A DNA stretch of 64,000 nucleotides, taken from the NCBI RefSeq assembly GCF_001646665.1, contig NZ_LWBU01000011.1:227265-291264 (forward strand), given 5' to 3'. Shown here piece by piece: positions 46,850 to 58,538 of the stretch; position 1 is the stretch's first letter, and each line of letters begins with the position of its first letter. The notes beneath the pieces were generated by a model. The model was not told where the DNA came from, made no database searches, and worked only from the letters and a program-made list of their open reading frames with translations. This stretch comes from Streptomyces noursei (GTDB lineage: Bacteria > Actinomycetota > Actinomycetes > Streptomycetales > Streptomycetaceae). The translations under genes and the position numbers were made by a program.

Positions 46850-47008
46850 CGGCCCACCGGCAGAAAGCACCCCTGCCGCGAGCACCGCACCGCACCGGTG
46901 ACCGCCCCGCCCCCGGCCCACCGGCAGAAAGCACCCCGGCCACGCCCGGCACCGGACACCGACAGCAGCCGCCCCTGCCGCGAGCACCGCACCGCACCGG
47001 TGACCGCC
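46850..47008. repeat. interspersed 24-bp and 37-bp direct repeats
   Basis: A 24-bp unit beginning CGGCCCACCGGCAG occurs at 46850-46873 and 46914-46937; an exact 37-bp unit beginning CCCCTGCCGCGAGC occurs at 46870-46906 and 46972-47008. They lie just downstream of the radA stop. Confidence 0.88.
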
Positions 47009-47034
47009 ACCGCGAGCGGGGCCGGGGCCGGGTG

Positions 47035-48444
47035 TCAGGACTGGGGGGCGTCCTCCCGGGCTGGGGCGCGGCGGCGGGCGCGGGGCAGGACCCGCAGCGC
47101 GTCGCCCATGTCGGCGACCTCCGTGACCTTCATGCCCGGCGGGACCTTGCCGGGGTCGACCGGGACCAGCGCGTGCGTGAAGCCCAGCCGGTGGGCCTCG
47201 GCGAGCCGCCGCTGGACGCCCGTGACGCGCCGGACCTCGCCCGCGAGGCCGACCTCGCCGATGGCGACCAGGTTCTTCGGCAGCGGGGTGTCGCTGGCCG
47301 CCGAGGCCAGCGCCAGCGCGACCGCCAGGTCGGCGGCGGGTTCGGAGAGCTTGACCCCGCCGACCGTCGCGGAGTAGATGTCCCGCTTCCCGAGCGCGGT
47401 GATCCGCCCGCGCTGTTCCAGGACCGCCAGCATCATGGAGACGCGGGAGGTCTCCAGGCCGGAGGTGGTGCGGCGGGGTGACGGGATCTGCGAGTCGACC
47501 GTGAGCGCCTGCACCTCGGCGACCAGCGGGCGGCGGCCTTCGAGGGTGACGGTCAGGCAGGTGCCGGGGACGGCTTCCGCGCGGCGGGTGAGGAAGAGTC
47601 CGCTCGGGTCGGCGAGGCCCGTGATCCCTTCGTCGTGCAGTTCGAAGCAGCCGACCTCGTCCGTCGCGCCGTACCGGTTCTTCACGCCCCGGACCAGCCG
47701 CAGCCGGGCGTGGCGGTCGCCCTCGAAGGACAGGACGACGTCCACCAGGTGCTCCAGCAGGCGCGGGCCCGCGATGGCGCCGTCCTTGGTCACGTGGCCG
47801 ACGAGCAGGGTGGACATGCCCCGCTCCTTGGAGGCGCGGATGAGCGCGCCGGCGACCTCGCGGACCTGGGCCATGCCGCCCGGGGCGCCGTCGATCTCGG
47901 GGGAGGCCACCGTCTGGACGGAGTCGAGGATCAGGAGGGACGGCTTGACGGCGTCGAGGTGGCCGAGGACGGCGGACAGGTCGGTCTCGGCCGCGAGGTA
48001 CAGGTGGTCGTCGATCGCGCCGATCCGGTCGGCGCGCAGCCGGACCTGGCTCGCGGACTCCTCGCCGGTCACGTACAGCGTGCGGTGGTCGTCGCTCGCG
48101 GCCTTCGCCGCGACGTCGAGGAGGAGGGTGGACTTGCCGACGCCGGGCTCGCCCGCGAGGAGGACGACGGCGCCGGGCACCAGTCCGCCGCCGAGGACGC
48201 GGTCCAGTTCGTCGACGCCGGTGCTGCGGGCGGTGGCCTGCCGGCCGTCGACCTGGCCGATCGGGAGCGCGGCGGTGGAGACCCGGCCGGCGGACGTGGT
48301 ACGGACGGCGGGCGCGCCGTACTCCTCCACCGTGCCCCAGGCCTGGCACTCGGGGCAGCGGCCGAGCCATTTGGCGGTCGTCCACCCGCACTCGGTGCAG
48401 CGGTAGGAGGGCCTGTCCTTGGCGGATTTCGTACGGGCAGCCAT
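47035..48444 (-). CDS. radA: DNA repair protein RadA
   Basis: RadA (Sms) promotes branch migration in recombination. 469 residues. N-terminal zinc finger with Cys16, Cys19, Cys30 and Cys33 (CTECGW...CPECQAW), RecA-like ATPase with GEPGVGKST, LILDSVQTV, the RadA signature VKNRYGATDE (Tyr variant of KNRFG), and a C-terminal Lon-like domain (LVAIGEVGLAGEVRRV). ATG 48444 is preferred: TACGGT on the minus strand (48457-48452) ends seven bases upstream and no ribosome-binding site is seen. Divergent from the sigma-like fusion gene. Confidence 0.97.
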   Translation of the reverse strand: MAARTKSAKDRPSYRCTECGWTTAKWLGRCPECQAWGTVEEYGAPAVRTTSAGRVSTAALPIGQVDGRQATARSTGVDELDRVLGGGLVPGAVVLLAGEPGVGKSTLLLDVAAKAASDDHRTLYVTGEESASQVRLRADRIGAIDDHLYLAAETDLSAVLGHLDAVKPSLLILDSVQTVASPEIDGAPGGMAQVREVAGALIRASKERGMSTLLVGHVTKDGAIAGPRLLEHLVDVVLSFEGDRHARLRLVRGVKNRYGATDEVGCFELHDEGITGLADPSGLFLTRRAEAVPGTCLTVTLEGRRPLVAEVQALTVDSQIPSPRRTTSGLETSRVSMMLAVLEQRGRITALGKRDIYSATVGGVKLSEPAADLAVALALASAASDTPLPKNLVAIGEVGLAGEVRRVTGVQRRLAEAHRLGFTHALVPVDPGKVPPGMKVTEVADMGDALRVLPRARRRAPAREDAPQS

Positions 48445-48665
48445 GCCGAAGACCGTAGCGGGCCCCACTGACAACGCCTCCCGCGCGCCCCGGTGAGGGC
48501 TTCCCGTACGGGACCCGCGGGGCGGTGGGGGCCCCAGGGGTGCTGGTGGGTGACCGGCGCGGAATCTGCGCTTCCTGTCCCCTTTTGAGGGATACGTTCA
48601 CCCGTAAGGATTAAAAGTGCGCAAGGGGTACGAAGGGTGTGCCGTCCACTGCCTACGGTCGCCGG

Positions 48666-50441
48666 GTGATGAGCAGCAGGCTGGAGACCCCCACGCACAC
48701 CACCGGCGCACACCGGGCACTGCGTCGCGCGCCCCGCACCCTGGCCCAGCGCCCGCCGGCCCGGTACGAGCCGTACCTGGACGGCCTGTTCACGTACTGC
48801 CTGTCCGTGCTGTGCGACCACGACGCGGCGACCGAGGTGCTGGGCGACGTACTGGCCGTCTCCGAGCGGCAGTTCGGACGCTGCCCCGCCGCCGACCCGG
48901 AGCGCAGGGCATGGCTGTACGCCCTCGCCCGCTGGGCCTGCCTGCGCGAGCTGGGCGAGCAGCGGCGCCGCCGCGCGCAGCAGGGCCGGGGGGCGCACGC
49001 CGCGCGCCCGACCCCGTCGGTGCCCCCGCCCGCCCCCGCGCCGTCCGCCCCCGTCCCGCCCCCCGCCGGGGACACCGTGCACGCCCCGTCCGGTATCACC
49101 GAGCACCGCCTGCGCGAGCTGGCCGTGCTCGCCTGGCCCGAGGCGGCCGGGACCACGCCCGAGCAGCGCGAGGCGCTGGAGCTGGCCGTACGGCACCAGC
49201 TCGCCGCTCCCCAGGTCGCCGCCGTCCTCGGCATGGAGCCCTCCGCCGCCCGCGAGCTGCTGTCCGCCGCCGCCTGCGAGGTGGAGCGCACCCGCGCCGC
49301 CCTGGCCGTCGTCGAGAGCGGCACCTGTCCCGCGGTCGCCCGGCTCACCGGCGACCACGAGCTGCTGCTCTCCGCGACCCTCCGCCGCGAGCTGGTCCGG
49401 CACGTCGACGACTGCCCGCGCTGCCGAAGAGCCGCCGAGCGCGCGGGCGCGGGCGGCCCCTGGCCCGGCTCCTCCGTCACCCCCGCGAAGCTGCCGCTCG
49501 TCGAGGCGCCCAGGGCGGCGGCGTACATGGCGATGCTGCACGTCCCGCGGGCCCGGGCGGCCGGCCCGAGGTTCGGGCGCGACGGCTTCCCGCTGGACCC
49601 CCGCGACCACGCGGCCCGCCGGGACCGGCTGCGGGCGCGGGCGGTGACCACGACCGTGGTGGCCACCGTCGTCGCGGCGCCGGTGTTCGCCCTGTGGGCC
49701 GCCTACCGGGGCGCGCCGCTGACGGGGGAGGGGCGCGACGGCACCGCGGTCAGCGCGGCCGAGGCCGGCGACCGGGCCCCGGACGAGGGCGGGCCGGACG
49801 GCCGTCCCGACCACTACCAGAACGCCGGCAGCGCCCGGAGCGACCGGGGCGGCCGCTCCGCCCTGCCCGGGCCGTCGCACCTGTCGGTGGAGGTGATCAG
49901 TCCGGGCACGCCCCCGCCGGCCGCGCCCGGAGCGCGCGGCCCGGGCCGTGTCACGGTCACCGCGCAGCCGTCCGGCCGCGACACCACGGTGCTCACGCTC
50001 ACCGCGTCGGGCGGCGCCCCGGTCTCCTGGTCCCTGTGGACGAACGCCCCGTGGCTCTACGCCGACCGCGCCTCCGGCACCCTCGCCCCCGGGCACTCGG
50101 TCACCGTGCACGTCACGGTCGACCACGCCCGCGAACCGGCCGGCGCCTGGACCGCCCGCGTCGGGGTCGACCCGGCGGGCGCGGTGGTGGAGATCGACGG
50201 CCACGGCGCGCGCCGCCCGCCGTCCTACCCCCGCCCCGGTACGCACACCGCGCCGACGACCGTGCCGGCGACGAGGCCCGCGACGAGCCCGCCGCCGTCA
50301 CCGGACCCCACGCCCACGCCGGCGCCCCCACCGACGCAGTCGGCGCCCCCGTCGACCCCGCCGCCGTCACCGGACCCGGCGCCCTCGGACACCCCGCCGC
50401 CCGCCACCGGGGACCCGGCGCCGGAGCCCCCGCCGGCATGA
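48666..50441 (+). CDS. membrane-anchored ECF-sigma-like protein with zinc-finger and exported domain
   Basis: 591 residues. Cytoplasmic part: a sigma-region-2-like helix bundle (about 40-110, LDGLFTYCLSVLCDHDAATEVLGDVLAVSERQFGR), a Pro linker, a region-4-like HTH (about 150-215, LELAVRHQLAAPQVAAVLGMEPSAARELL), then HVDDCPRC resembling a zinc-binding anti-sigma motif (~243-252). One membrane helix (about 326-346), then an outside part with a BACON/Ig-like domain (VTVTAQPSGRDTTVLTLTA...VSWSLWTNAPWLYAD) and a long Pro/Thr/Ser tail. Looks like a sigma factor fused to its own anti-sigma, related in design to ECF52-type proteins; key sigma residues may be degenerate. GTG 48666 follows TACGGT (48654-48659) by six bases. 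Confidence 0.78.
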   Translation: MMSSRLETPTHTTGAHRALRRAPRTLAQRPPARYEPYLDGLFTYCLSVLCDHDAATEVLGDVLAVSERQFGRCPAADPERRAWLYALARWACLRELGEQRRRRAQQGRGAHAARPTPSVPPPAPAPSAPVPPPAGDTVHAPSGITEHRLRELAVLAWPEAAGTTPEQREALELAVRHQLAAPQVAAVLGMEPSAARELLSAAACEVERTRAALAVVESGTCPAVARLTGDHELLLSATLRRELVRHVDDCPRCRRAAERAGAGGPWPGSSVTPAKLPLVEAPRAAAYMAMLHVPRARAAGPRFGRDGFPLDPRDHAARRDRLRARAVTTTVVATVVAAPVFALWAAYRGAPLTGEGRDGTAVSAAEAGDRAPDEGGPDGRPDHYQNAGSARSDRGGRSALPGPSHLSVEVISPGTPPPAAPGARGPGRVTVTAQPSGRDTTVLTLTASGGAPVSWSLWTNAPWLYADRASGTLAPGHSVTVHVTVDHAREPAGAWTARVGVDPAGAVVEIDGHGARRPPSYPRPGTHTAPTTVPATRPATSPPPSPDPTPTPAPPPTQSAPPSTPPPSPDPAPSDTPPPATGDPAPEPPPA

Positions 50442-50447
50442 GAGGCC

Positions 50448-53104
<2,657 letters not shown>

Positions 53105-53123
53105 CCCCGCCGGGAGCGCGGCG

Positions 53124-53732
53124 GTGACCGGACCGCGCAGGGGGCGGGGACGCCCGTCACGGGCCGAGGCCGCCGCGGGCCCCGGCACCCGGGAGCGCAT
53201 CCTGGAGGCCGCCCGCGCGGAGTTCGCCGAGCGCGGCTACGACAAGACGTCGGTGCGCGGCATCGCCAAGGCCGCGGGTGTCGACCCGGCGCTCGTCCAC
53301 CACTACTTCGGTACGAAGGACGAGGTCTTCGCCGCCGCCATCGAGCTGTCCTTCGAGCCCGCGCTGATCATCCCGGCGATCGTCGGCGGGCCGGCCGAGG
53401 GCATCGGCGAACGGCTCGCCCGGTACTTCCTCTCCGTGTGGGAGAACCCGGTGACCAGGGCCCCACTGCTCGCCGTCATCCGTTCCGCGCTCACCCACGA
53501 GGCCGCGGCGAAGGTGCTGCGCGGCTTCGTGCTGCGCCGGCTGCTCCAGCGGGTGGCCGCCGACCTCGACGTACCGGATCCGGAGTTCCGGGCGGAGCTG
53601 GCCGCGTCGCACATGATCGGCATCGCGATCCTGCGCTACGTCGTGCAGGTCGAGCCGCTGGCCTCCGCGCGGCCCGAGGACATCGTGGCCATGGTCGCCC
53701 CGACGCTCCAGCGGTACCTGACCGAGGACTGA
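53124..53732 (+). CDS. TetR-type transcriptional regulator
   Basis: 202 residues. HTH: RERILEAARAEFAERGYDKTSVRGIAKAAGVDPALVHHYFGTKDEV; C-terminal helical domain of the TetR_C group seen in actinobacteria (LLAVIRSALTHEAAAKVLRGFV). Basic, Arg-rich first 20 residues. GTG 53124 lies 19 bp after the isomerase gene, so they are likely co-transcribed. A 13-bp palindrome just downstream, before ilvD, is a candidate operator. Confidence 0.92.
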   Translation: MTGPRRGRGRPSRAEAAAGPGTRERILEAARAEFAERGYDKTSVRGIAKAAGVDPALVHHYFGTKDEVFAAAIELSFEPALIIPAIVGGPAEGIGERLARYFLSVWENPVTRAPLLAVIRSALTHEAAAKVLRGFVLRRLLQRVAADLDVPDPEFRAELAASHMIGIAILRYVVQVEPLASARPEDIVAMVAPTLQRYLTED

Positions 53733-53751
53733 GCCGTCCGTCCCGCTATGC

Positions 53752-53764
53752 GGACAGCCTGTCC
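53752..53764. promoter_or_regulatory. palindrome in the ilvD promoter region
   Basis: GGACA-GCC-TGTCC, 13 bp, centred ~20 bp upstream of TACGCT (53784-53789), a possible ilvD -10. It would cover the -35 region. The tetR gene directly upstream is a possible source of the binding protein. Confidence 0.45.
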
Positions 53765-53825
53765 AGATCTTGGAGCCGAGGCGTACGCTCGAAGTGTCCA
53801 CATCCGTCCGAAGGAGCGAGCGACG

Positions 53826-55679
53826 ATGCCCGAGCTGAGGTCCCGCACTGTCACCCACGGCCGCAACATGGCGGGCGCCCGCGCCCTTATGCGGGCCTCC
53901 GGTGTACCGGGCGCGGACATCGGCCGCAAGCCGATCATCGCCGTCGCCAACTCCTTCACCGAGTTCGTGCCCGGCCACACCCACCTCCAGCCGGTCGGCC
54001 GGATCGTCTCCCAGGCGATCAGCGAGGCGGGCGGCATCCCGCGCGAGTTCAACACCATCGCCGTCGACGACGGCATCGCCATGGGCCACGGCGGGATGCT
54101 CTACTCGCTGCCCTCCCGCGACCTGATCGCGGACAGCGTCGAGTACATGGTCGAGGCGCACTGCGCCGACGCCCTGATCTGCATCTCCAACTGCGACAAG
54201 ATCACCCCCGGCATGCTGATGGCCGCGCTGCGCCTCAACATCCCGACGGTCTTCGTCTCCGGCGGCCCCATGGAGGCCGGCAAGGCCACCCTCGTGGACG
54301 GCACGGTCCGCACGCTCGACCTGGTCGACGCCATGTCGGACGCCGTCAACGACAAGATCTCCGACGCGGACATGCTCCGTATCGAGGAGAACGCCTGTCC
54401 GACCTGCGGCTCGTGTTCCGGCATGTTCACCGCCAACTCGATGAACTGCCTCACCGAGGCCATCGGCCTGTCCCTCCCCGGCAACGGCTCGACCCTCGCC
54501 ACCCACACGGCCCGCCGCGCCCTCTACGAGAACGCCGCCCGCACGGTCGTCGAGCTGACCGACCGCTACTACGCCCAGGGCGACGAGTCCGCCCTGCCGC
54601 GCAACATCGCCACCACGGCGGCCTTCGAGAACGCCATGGCCCTCGACATCGCCATGGGCGGCTCCACCAACACGATCCTGCACCTGCTGGCCGCCGCCCA
54701 GGAGGCGGGCGTCCCCTTCGGGCTGGACGAGATCGACGCCGTCTCGCGCCGCGTGCCGTGCCTGGCCAAGGTCGCCCCGAACGTCGCGAAGAACCGCACG
54801 TACTACATGGAGGACGTGCACCGCGCCGGCGGCATCCCCGCCCTGCTCGGCGAACTGCACCGCGCGGGTCTGCTGAACGAGGACGTCCACAGCGTCCACA
54901 GCCCCTCGCTCTCCGACTGGCTCAAGACGTGGGACGTCCGTGGCGGCTCGCCGTCCGCGGAGGCCGTCGAGCTGTGGCACGCCGCCCCCGGCTGCGTCCG
55001 TTCCGCCGAGGCGTTCTCCCAGTCCGAGCGCTGGGAGACCCTGGACGTCGACGCCGCAGAGGGCTGCATCCGCTCCGCCGAGCACGCCTACTCCAAGGAC
55101 GGCGGTCTCGCCGTGCTGAAGGGCAACCTGGCGGTCGACGGCTGCGTCGTGAAGACCGCCGGTGTCGACGAGTCGATCTGGACCTTCGAGGGCCCGGCGG
55201 TCGTCTGCGAGTCGCAGGAGGAGGCCGTCGAGAAGATCCTGCTGAAGGAGATCAAGGAGGGCGACGTCGTCGTCATCCGCTACGAGGGCCCCAAGGGCGG
55301 CCCCGGCATGCAGGAGATGCTCTACCCGACCTCGTATCTGAAGGGCCGGGGCCTGGGCAAGACCTGCGCCCTGATCACCGACGGCCGCTTCTCCGGCGGT
55401 ACGTCGGGCCTGTCGATCGGCCACGCGTCGCCGGAGGCGGCGAGCGGCGGCACGATCGCGCTGGTCGAGAACGGCGACCGCATCCGTATCGACATCCCGA
55501 ACCGCGGCATCGAACTCCTCGTCGACGACGCCACGCTGGCCGCCCGCCGCGAGGCCCTCGGAGGCGTGTACGCGCCGAAGAACCGCGACCGCAAGGTCTC
55601 GGCCGCCCTGCGCGCCTACGCGGCGATGGCCACGAGCGCCGACAAGGGCGCCGTCCGGGACGTCAGCAAGCTCGGCTGA
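53826..55679 (+). CDS. ilvD: dihydroxy-acid dehydratase
   Basis: IlvD dehydrates 2,3-dihydroxy-isovalerate and -methylvalerate in valine, leucine and isoleucine synthesis, and feeds ketoisovalerate to pantothenate. 617 residues, the long E. coli-type form. Fe-S cluster Cys in [11 protein letters not shown] (about residue 122) and [18 protein letters not shown] (about 191-208), plus [11 protein letters not shown] and [18 protein letters not shown] precedes ATG 53826. A hairpin follows the stop. Confidence 0.97.
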   Translation: MPELRSRTVTHGRNMAGARALMRASGVPGADIGRKPIIAVANSFTEFVPGHTHLQPVGRIVSQAISEAGGIPREFNTIAVDDGIAMGHGGMLYSLPSRDLIADSVEYMVEAHCADALICISNCDKITPGMLMAALRLNIPTVFVSGGPMEAGKATLVDGTVRTLDLVDAMSDAVNDKISDADMLRIEENACPTCGSCSGMFTANSMNCLTEAIGLSLPGNGSTLATHTARRALYENAARTVVELTDRYYAQGDESALPRNIATTAAFENAMALDIAMGGSTNTILHLLAAAQEAGVPFGLDEIDAVSRRVPCLAKVAPNVAKNRTYYMEDVHRAGGIPALLGELHRAGLLNEDVHSVHSPSLSDWLKTWDVRGGSPSAEAVELWHAAPGCVRSAEAFSQSERWETLDVDAAEGCIRSAEHAYSKDGGLAVLKGNLAVDGCVVKTAGVDESIWTFEGPAVVCESQEEAVEKILLKEIKEGDVVVIRYEGPKGGPGMQEMLYPTSYLKGRGLGKTCALITDGRFSGGTSGLSIGHASPEAASGGTIALVENGDRIRIDIPNRGIELLVDDATLAARREALGGVYAPKNRDRKVSAALRAYAAMATSADKGAVRDVSKLG

Positions 55680-55695
55680 GCCCCCGCGCTCCCGG

Positions 55696-55727
55696 CCCCC
55701 CGGCCCGATGCCCTTCGGGCCCGGGGG
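55696..55727. terminator. terminator between ilvD and the kinase gene
   Basis: CCCCCGGCCCGA (about 55697-55708) pairs with TCGGGCCCGGGGG (55715-55727) across a six-base loop, with one bulged C. It abuts the stop codon of the convergent kinase gene. Confidence 0.7.
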
Positions 55728-58055
55728 TCACCAGGCCGCCGGATCGCCCGCGTCCACCGCGAACACCGACCCGTCCGGCGCCGTCGCGAACACCCTGCCG
55801 TCCACCACGGCCGGCGCGGGCAGCAGCGGAGCGAACGTGTACCGCCCGCCGTCCATGCGCGGCTTCGTCATCCCCAGCAGTACGCCGCGCCCGGCGTCCA
55901 CGGCCAGCAGCCGTCCGTCGGCCGCCGTCAGATGGACGTGCCCGCCCGCCACGACCGGGCGGGACACGTGCGTCACGCCCGTCTCCAGCCGCCAGCGCTG
56001 CGCCCGCTGGGCGCTCCCGCCGGTCATGTCCACGGCCGCGAGCGAACCGCCCGACCCGACGACGTACACCGTGTCGCCCGCCATCACGGCCTGCGCCTGG
56101 TCGGCCGGGACCGTCAGCGGCACGCGCCGGGCGGTGCGCCCCGACAGGTCCAGCCGTACGACCGCGTCGGTGTACAGGTCCGCGTCCGTGGACAGCAGCA
56201 GCAGCGCGTCCGACGACGCCTGTACGGGGCCGAGGGCCCCCGTCAGCCGCTCGGTCCACCGCACCCGCCCGTCCGCCGGGTCGACCGCGGTCACCAGCGT
56301 GGCCGCCGCGTCCGGCGAGGCGGCCGCGGCGTACACGCCCCCGCCGCCGGTGATCCACTGGGCGCCGGGCGCGGCGAGCCGCCGCTTCGTCCAGCGCTCG
56401 GCGCCGGTCGCCCCGTCCAGCGCCCGCACGGTGCCGTCGGCGGTCACCAGCAGCACCGTGTCGCCGGAGTGCAGGACGTTGGCGTACGCGGACACGTCCT
56501 CGGCCCACCGGACGGCGCCGGTGTCGGGCGCGAGCGCCTCCAGGCGGGCGCCGCCCGGCACCATCACGTGGACCAGCCCGCCGCTGATCACGGGCGCGGT
56601 GCCGGGCGCGGCCCCGGCGGCCCCGGGGGCCCCGGCGGCTCCCGCCGTGTGCGCCGCACCGGCCGGGGCCGCGTCCACCGCCCAGGCGGTGGCACCGTCC
56701 GCGGGGCGGAGGCGGGCCGCCTTGAGTCCGGGCGCGGTGCAGTACAGGGCGCGGTCCGCGTCGGCCGCGCACAGCGGCGTGAGGCTCTCGCCGCGGGCCG
56801 CGCCCGGAGTGACGGCCCAGGGGCGGAACGCCGGGGCGGCGGCCTCCCGCCCCCCGCCGGAGGTGGCCGGCCCGTCCGCCGGGCCGCCGCCCCGCACCCC
56901 GGCGACCCCGCCGGCGATCACCGCGGCGAGCACGGCGAGCCCCGCCGCCGCCAGGCGCAGCCGCCGCGTCCGGCGCGGCACGGCCCGGGCGCCGCCCCCG
57001 GCACCCGCGCCGGCCCCGTCCCCCGGTGCGCCCTCCATGCCGGCGGCTTCCGTGCCAGTCGCTTCCGTTCCGGCCGTGTCCTCCGCCCGCCGCTGCCCCG
57101 GCACGAACGCGACCGCACCGGCACCGGCACCGCTCCCGGCGCGACCGGCACCGCCCCCGGAACCGTCCGCACCGACACCGACCCCGCCATCCTCGGCACC
57201 GCCTCCGACCCCGGCACCCCCGTCAGCCCGCAGTTCGCCCATCAGCTCGTCGGCCGTGGGCCGCTCCGCCGGGTCCTTCGCCAGGCACCGCCGCAGCAGC
57301 GGGACCAGGTCCTCGGGGACACCCGCCAAGTCGGGCTCGTTGTGGACGACCTGGTAGGCCACGATGTACGGCGAGTTCGAGTCGAACGGACCGCGCCCGG
57401 TCGCCGCGTGGACCAGCACGGCGCCCATCGCGAACACGTCCGCCGCCGGCCCCACGTCCCGGGGCCGCTGGAACTGCTCGGGCGCCATGAACGGCGGCGT
57501 GCCGATCAGCTTCCCCGTCTCGGTGCGCAGGTCACTGTCCGCAGGGCGCGAGATCCCGAAGTCGATGACCTTCGGGCCGTCGGCGGCCAGCAGCACGTTG
57601 CTGGGCTTCAGATCGCGGTGCACCACGCCGGCCCGGTGGATGTCGCGCAGCGCCTCGGCGAGCCCGGCGCCCACCCGCCGCAGCTCCCCGGAGCCCAGCG
57701 GGCCGTTCCGCTTCACCCGCTCCGAGAGCGTCGGCCCGTCGATGAACAGGGTGGCCATCCAGGGCCGGCCGGCATCCGGATCGGCGTCCACCACGGGCGC
57801 GGTGAACGCCCCGCTGACCCGCCGCGCGGCCATGACCTCCTGCCGGAAACGCGCCCTGAACTCGGCGTCCGCCGCGTGCTCGGCGTGCACGACCTTGACC
57901 GCGAGCCGCAGCCCCGAAGCGGACCTCGCCAGGTGGACGACCCCCATGCCGCCCGCACCCAGGCACTCCTCCAGCCGGTAACGGCCGGCGTACTCCGGAT
58001 GCTCCGCTTCCGGGAACGGCCCGGAAGCCGGTCCGGTACTGCGCAACGGCGGCAT
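55728..58055 (-). CDS. Ser/Thr protein kinase with beta-propeller sensor domain
   Basis: 775 residues. Kinase domain ~25-275: GAGGMGVVHLA, Lys in LAVKVVHA, HRDLKPSNVLL, DFGIS, GTPPFMAPEQ. Then a Gly/Ala-rich juxtamembrane linker (~285-370), one membrane helix (LRLAAAGLAVLAAVIAGGVAGV), and an outside PQQ-type beta-propeller of repeated ~40-residue blades (e.g. LVHVMVPGGARLEALAPDTGAVRW, LVTADGTVRALDGATGAERW). Such receptor kinases sense unknown ligands through the propeller. ATG 58055 preferred to GTG 58061. No phosphatase gene nearby. Confidence 0.92.
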   Translation of the reverse strand: MPPLRSTGPASGPFPEAEHPEYAGRYRLEECLGAGGMGVVHLARSASGLRLAVKVVHAEHAADAEFRARFRQEVMAARRVSGAFTAPVVDADPDAGRPWMATLFIDGPTLSERVKRNGPLGSGELRRVGAGLAEALRDIHRAGVVHRDLKPSNVLLAADGPKVIDFGISRPADSDLRTETGKLIGTPPFMAPEQFQRPRDVGPAADVFAMGAVLVHAATGRGPFDSNSPYIVAYQVVHNEPDLAGVPEDLVPLLRRCLAKDPAERPTADELMGELRADGGAGVGGGAEDGGVGVGADGSGGGAGRAGSGAGAGAVAFVPGQRRAEDTAGTEATGTEAAGMEGAPGDGAGAGAGGGARAVPRRTRRLRLAAAGLAVLAAVIAGGVAGVRGGGPADGPATSGGGREAAAPAFRPWAVTPGAARGESLTPLCAADADRALYCTAPGLKAARLRPADGATAWAVDAAPAGAAHTAGAAGAPGAAGAAPGTAPVISGGLVHVMVPGGARLEALAPDTGAVRWAEDVSAYANVLHSGDTVLLVTADGTVRALDGATGAERWTKRRLAAPGAQWITGGGGVYAAAASPDAAATLVTAVDPADGRVRWTERLTGALGPVQASSDALLLLSTDADLYTDAVVRLDLSGRTARRVPLTVPADQAQAVMAGDTVYVVGSGGSLAAVDMTGGSAQRAQRWRLETGVTHVSRPVVAGGHVHLTAADGRLLAVDAGRGVLLGMTKPRMDGGRYTFAPLLPAPAVVDGRVFATAPDGSVFAVDAGDPAAW

Positions 58056-58210
58056 CGCCACCCCCGTGTGTGTTCGTCCGCGCGCGTCCCGCGTCCAGCG
58101 CGACGCACGGAGCCTAGTCGATGATGCGTGCGATCCCCTCAGGGCTTGTTAGCCTGCGCGCGGCGCGCGTGCACGGGGCACGCGCTCGACGGGGGAGGGG
58201 CCGTACGGCC

Positions 58211-58504
58211 ATGGAAGAAGTGACGGAAGAAGCGGTCGGGACCACGGCGTACACCGTGAAGCGCTACCCGGTGGCCCCCGGCCACCGACTGAACGTGCGC
58301 AGCGGCCCGGGCACGAACTACAGCCTGGTCAAGGTCCTGGCCGAGGGCGTGCGCGTCCCCATCAACTGCCAGAAGCCGGGCCAGACGATCACCGGCCCGT
58401 ACGGCACGACCAACCTGTGGGACAACATCGCCAACGGCCAGTACGTCTCCGACGCCTACGTGAACACCGGCAGCGACGGTTACGTGGCCGTGCGCTGCTC
58501 CTGA
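58211..58504 (+). CDS. small SH3-domain protein
   Basis: 97 residues. A single bacterial SH3 domain: VAPGHRLNVRSGPGTNYSLVKVL, ...INCQKPGQTITGPYGTTNLW, YVSDAYVNTGSDGYV. The conserved LNVRSGPGT motif marks it. Two Cys (INCQ and the C-terminal RCS) could pair. No signal peptide is seen from ATG 58211; an upstream ATG at 58121 would give only an Arg-rich extension. GGGGGAGGGG upstream serves as ribosome-binding site. Divergent from the kinase gene, so it might be a partner of its outside domain if exported. Confidence 0.8.
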   Translation: MEEVTEEAVGTTAYTVKRYPVAPGHRLNVRSGPGTNYSLVKVLAEGVRVPINCQKPGQTITGPYGTTNLWDNIANGQYVSDAYVNTGSDGYVAVRCS

Positions 58505-58538
58505 CCGCCCGGCGGTCCGCCCGGGGATAATCGACCCC

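Noticed and set aside
46850..47008. Repeats resembling a CRISPR array
   Set aside because: Only two copies of each repeat, unequal spacing, overlapping units and no cas genes.
46297..47034. Possible genes inside the disA-radA repeat block
   Set aside because: Open frames there are Pro/Gly/Arg low-complexity, disagree between repeat copies and lack ribosome-binding sites or family resemblance.
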